From contig NKIN01000001.1 of assembly GCA_002255905.1 (NCBI GenBank), positions 682,001-746,000 on the forward strand: DNA of 64,000 bases, written 5' to 3'. A program made the translations under genes and the position numbers. Of this stretch, positions 63,942-64,000 are shown in pieces. The notes beneath the pieces were generated by a model. That model was not told the origin of the DNA, searched no databases, and saw only the letters and a list, made by a program, of their open reading frames with translations. Origin of the DNA: Burkholderiales bacterium PBB1 (GTDB lineage: Bacteria > Pseudomonadota > Gammaproteobacteria > Burkholderiales > Burkholderiaceae_C). Every line of letters starts with the position of its first letter. Positions within the stretch are counted from its first letter, which is position 1.

Positions 63942-64000
63942 ACACGCTGATCTGCCACGCCGCCATGGCGTTGTCCACGCGCTGTCGTTCCTTGCACGGG
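63938..64000 (+). CDS. Start of a gene cut by the window end
   Basis: An ATG at 63938 overlaps the stop of the REC-PAS gene (ATGA) and opens a frame that continues past base 64000. Only 21 codons (MNTLICHAAMALSTRCRSLHG) are visible, so nothing can be said about function. The overlap suggests it is cotranslated with the response regulator and may be a signalling partner. Confidence 0.45.
   Translation, partial: MNTLICHAAMALSTRCRSLHG

Overview
The window is high-GC DNA from a phototrophic betaproteobacterium, most likely a Burkholderiales purple bacterium of the Rubrivivax/Roseateles/Rhodoferax type. The evidence is a classic photosynthesis gene cluster (PGC) carrying acsF, puhE, aerR-ppsR, crtA and a HiPIP gene, set among housekeeping genes typical of Burkholderiales (infB-rbfA-truB-typA, phaR, smpB/ratA/rnfH, guaB-guaA). 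No tRNA, rRNA, CRISPR array, insertion sequence or integrase was seen.

Layout. 1-4.7 kb: end of infB, then rbfA, truB and typA, all on the plus strand. 4.7-19.1 kb: one minus-strand superoperon read bchF-bchN-bchB-bchH-bchL-bchM-lhaA-puhA-puhB-puhC-acsF-puhE. It makes bacteriochlorophyll intermediates and assembles the reaction centre and LH1. Its promoter overlaps two tandem PpsR/CrtJ-type sites. 19.7-25.3 kb: plus-strand aerR and ppsR (cobalamin-linked and redox regulators), followed by overlapping crtA, crtD and crtC. 25.3-28.2 kb: minus-strand crtI-crtB, diverging from plus-strand bchG, a pucC-like gene and bchP (28.3-31.9 kb) across a compact palindrome that matches TGT-N12-ACA. A small membrane-protein gene and a convergent hip (HiPIP) gene close the cluster.

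32.8-47.6 kb holds phaR, rimO, a cystathionine beta-lyase, an acyltransferase, smpB, ratA, rnfH, a DUF4124 gene, guaB, an MFS exporter, guaA, lactate permease, lactate dehydrogenase and a LysR regulator. 47.6-52.8 kb is more accessory: a PEP-CTERM protein, cytochrome b561, a DUF6502/DUF5666 pair and an MDR oxidoreductase. The latter overlaps bciA, the 8-vinyl reductase of bacteriochlorophyll synthesis, placed about 20 kb from the main cluster.

53.8-64 kb has a cyclic-di-GMP theme: a periplasmic polyamine-type binding protein overlapping a membrane GGDEF protein (NspS/MbaA-like arrangement), a decayed histidine-kinase fragment, a GEMM-I type c-di-GMP riboswitch ahead of a secreted subtilisin-like protease, and a REC-GGDEF protein next to a REC-PAS protein. 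A chrA-like transporter and an L-2-hydroxyglutarate-dehydrogenase-like gene lie between them. Genes needed for a full phototroph but not in this window include pufLM, bchCXYZ, bchI/D, crtE and crtF.
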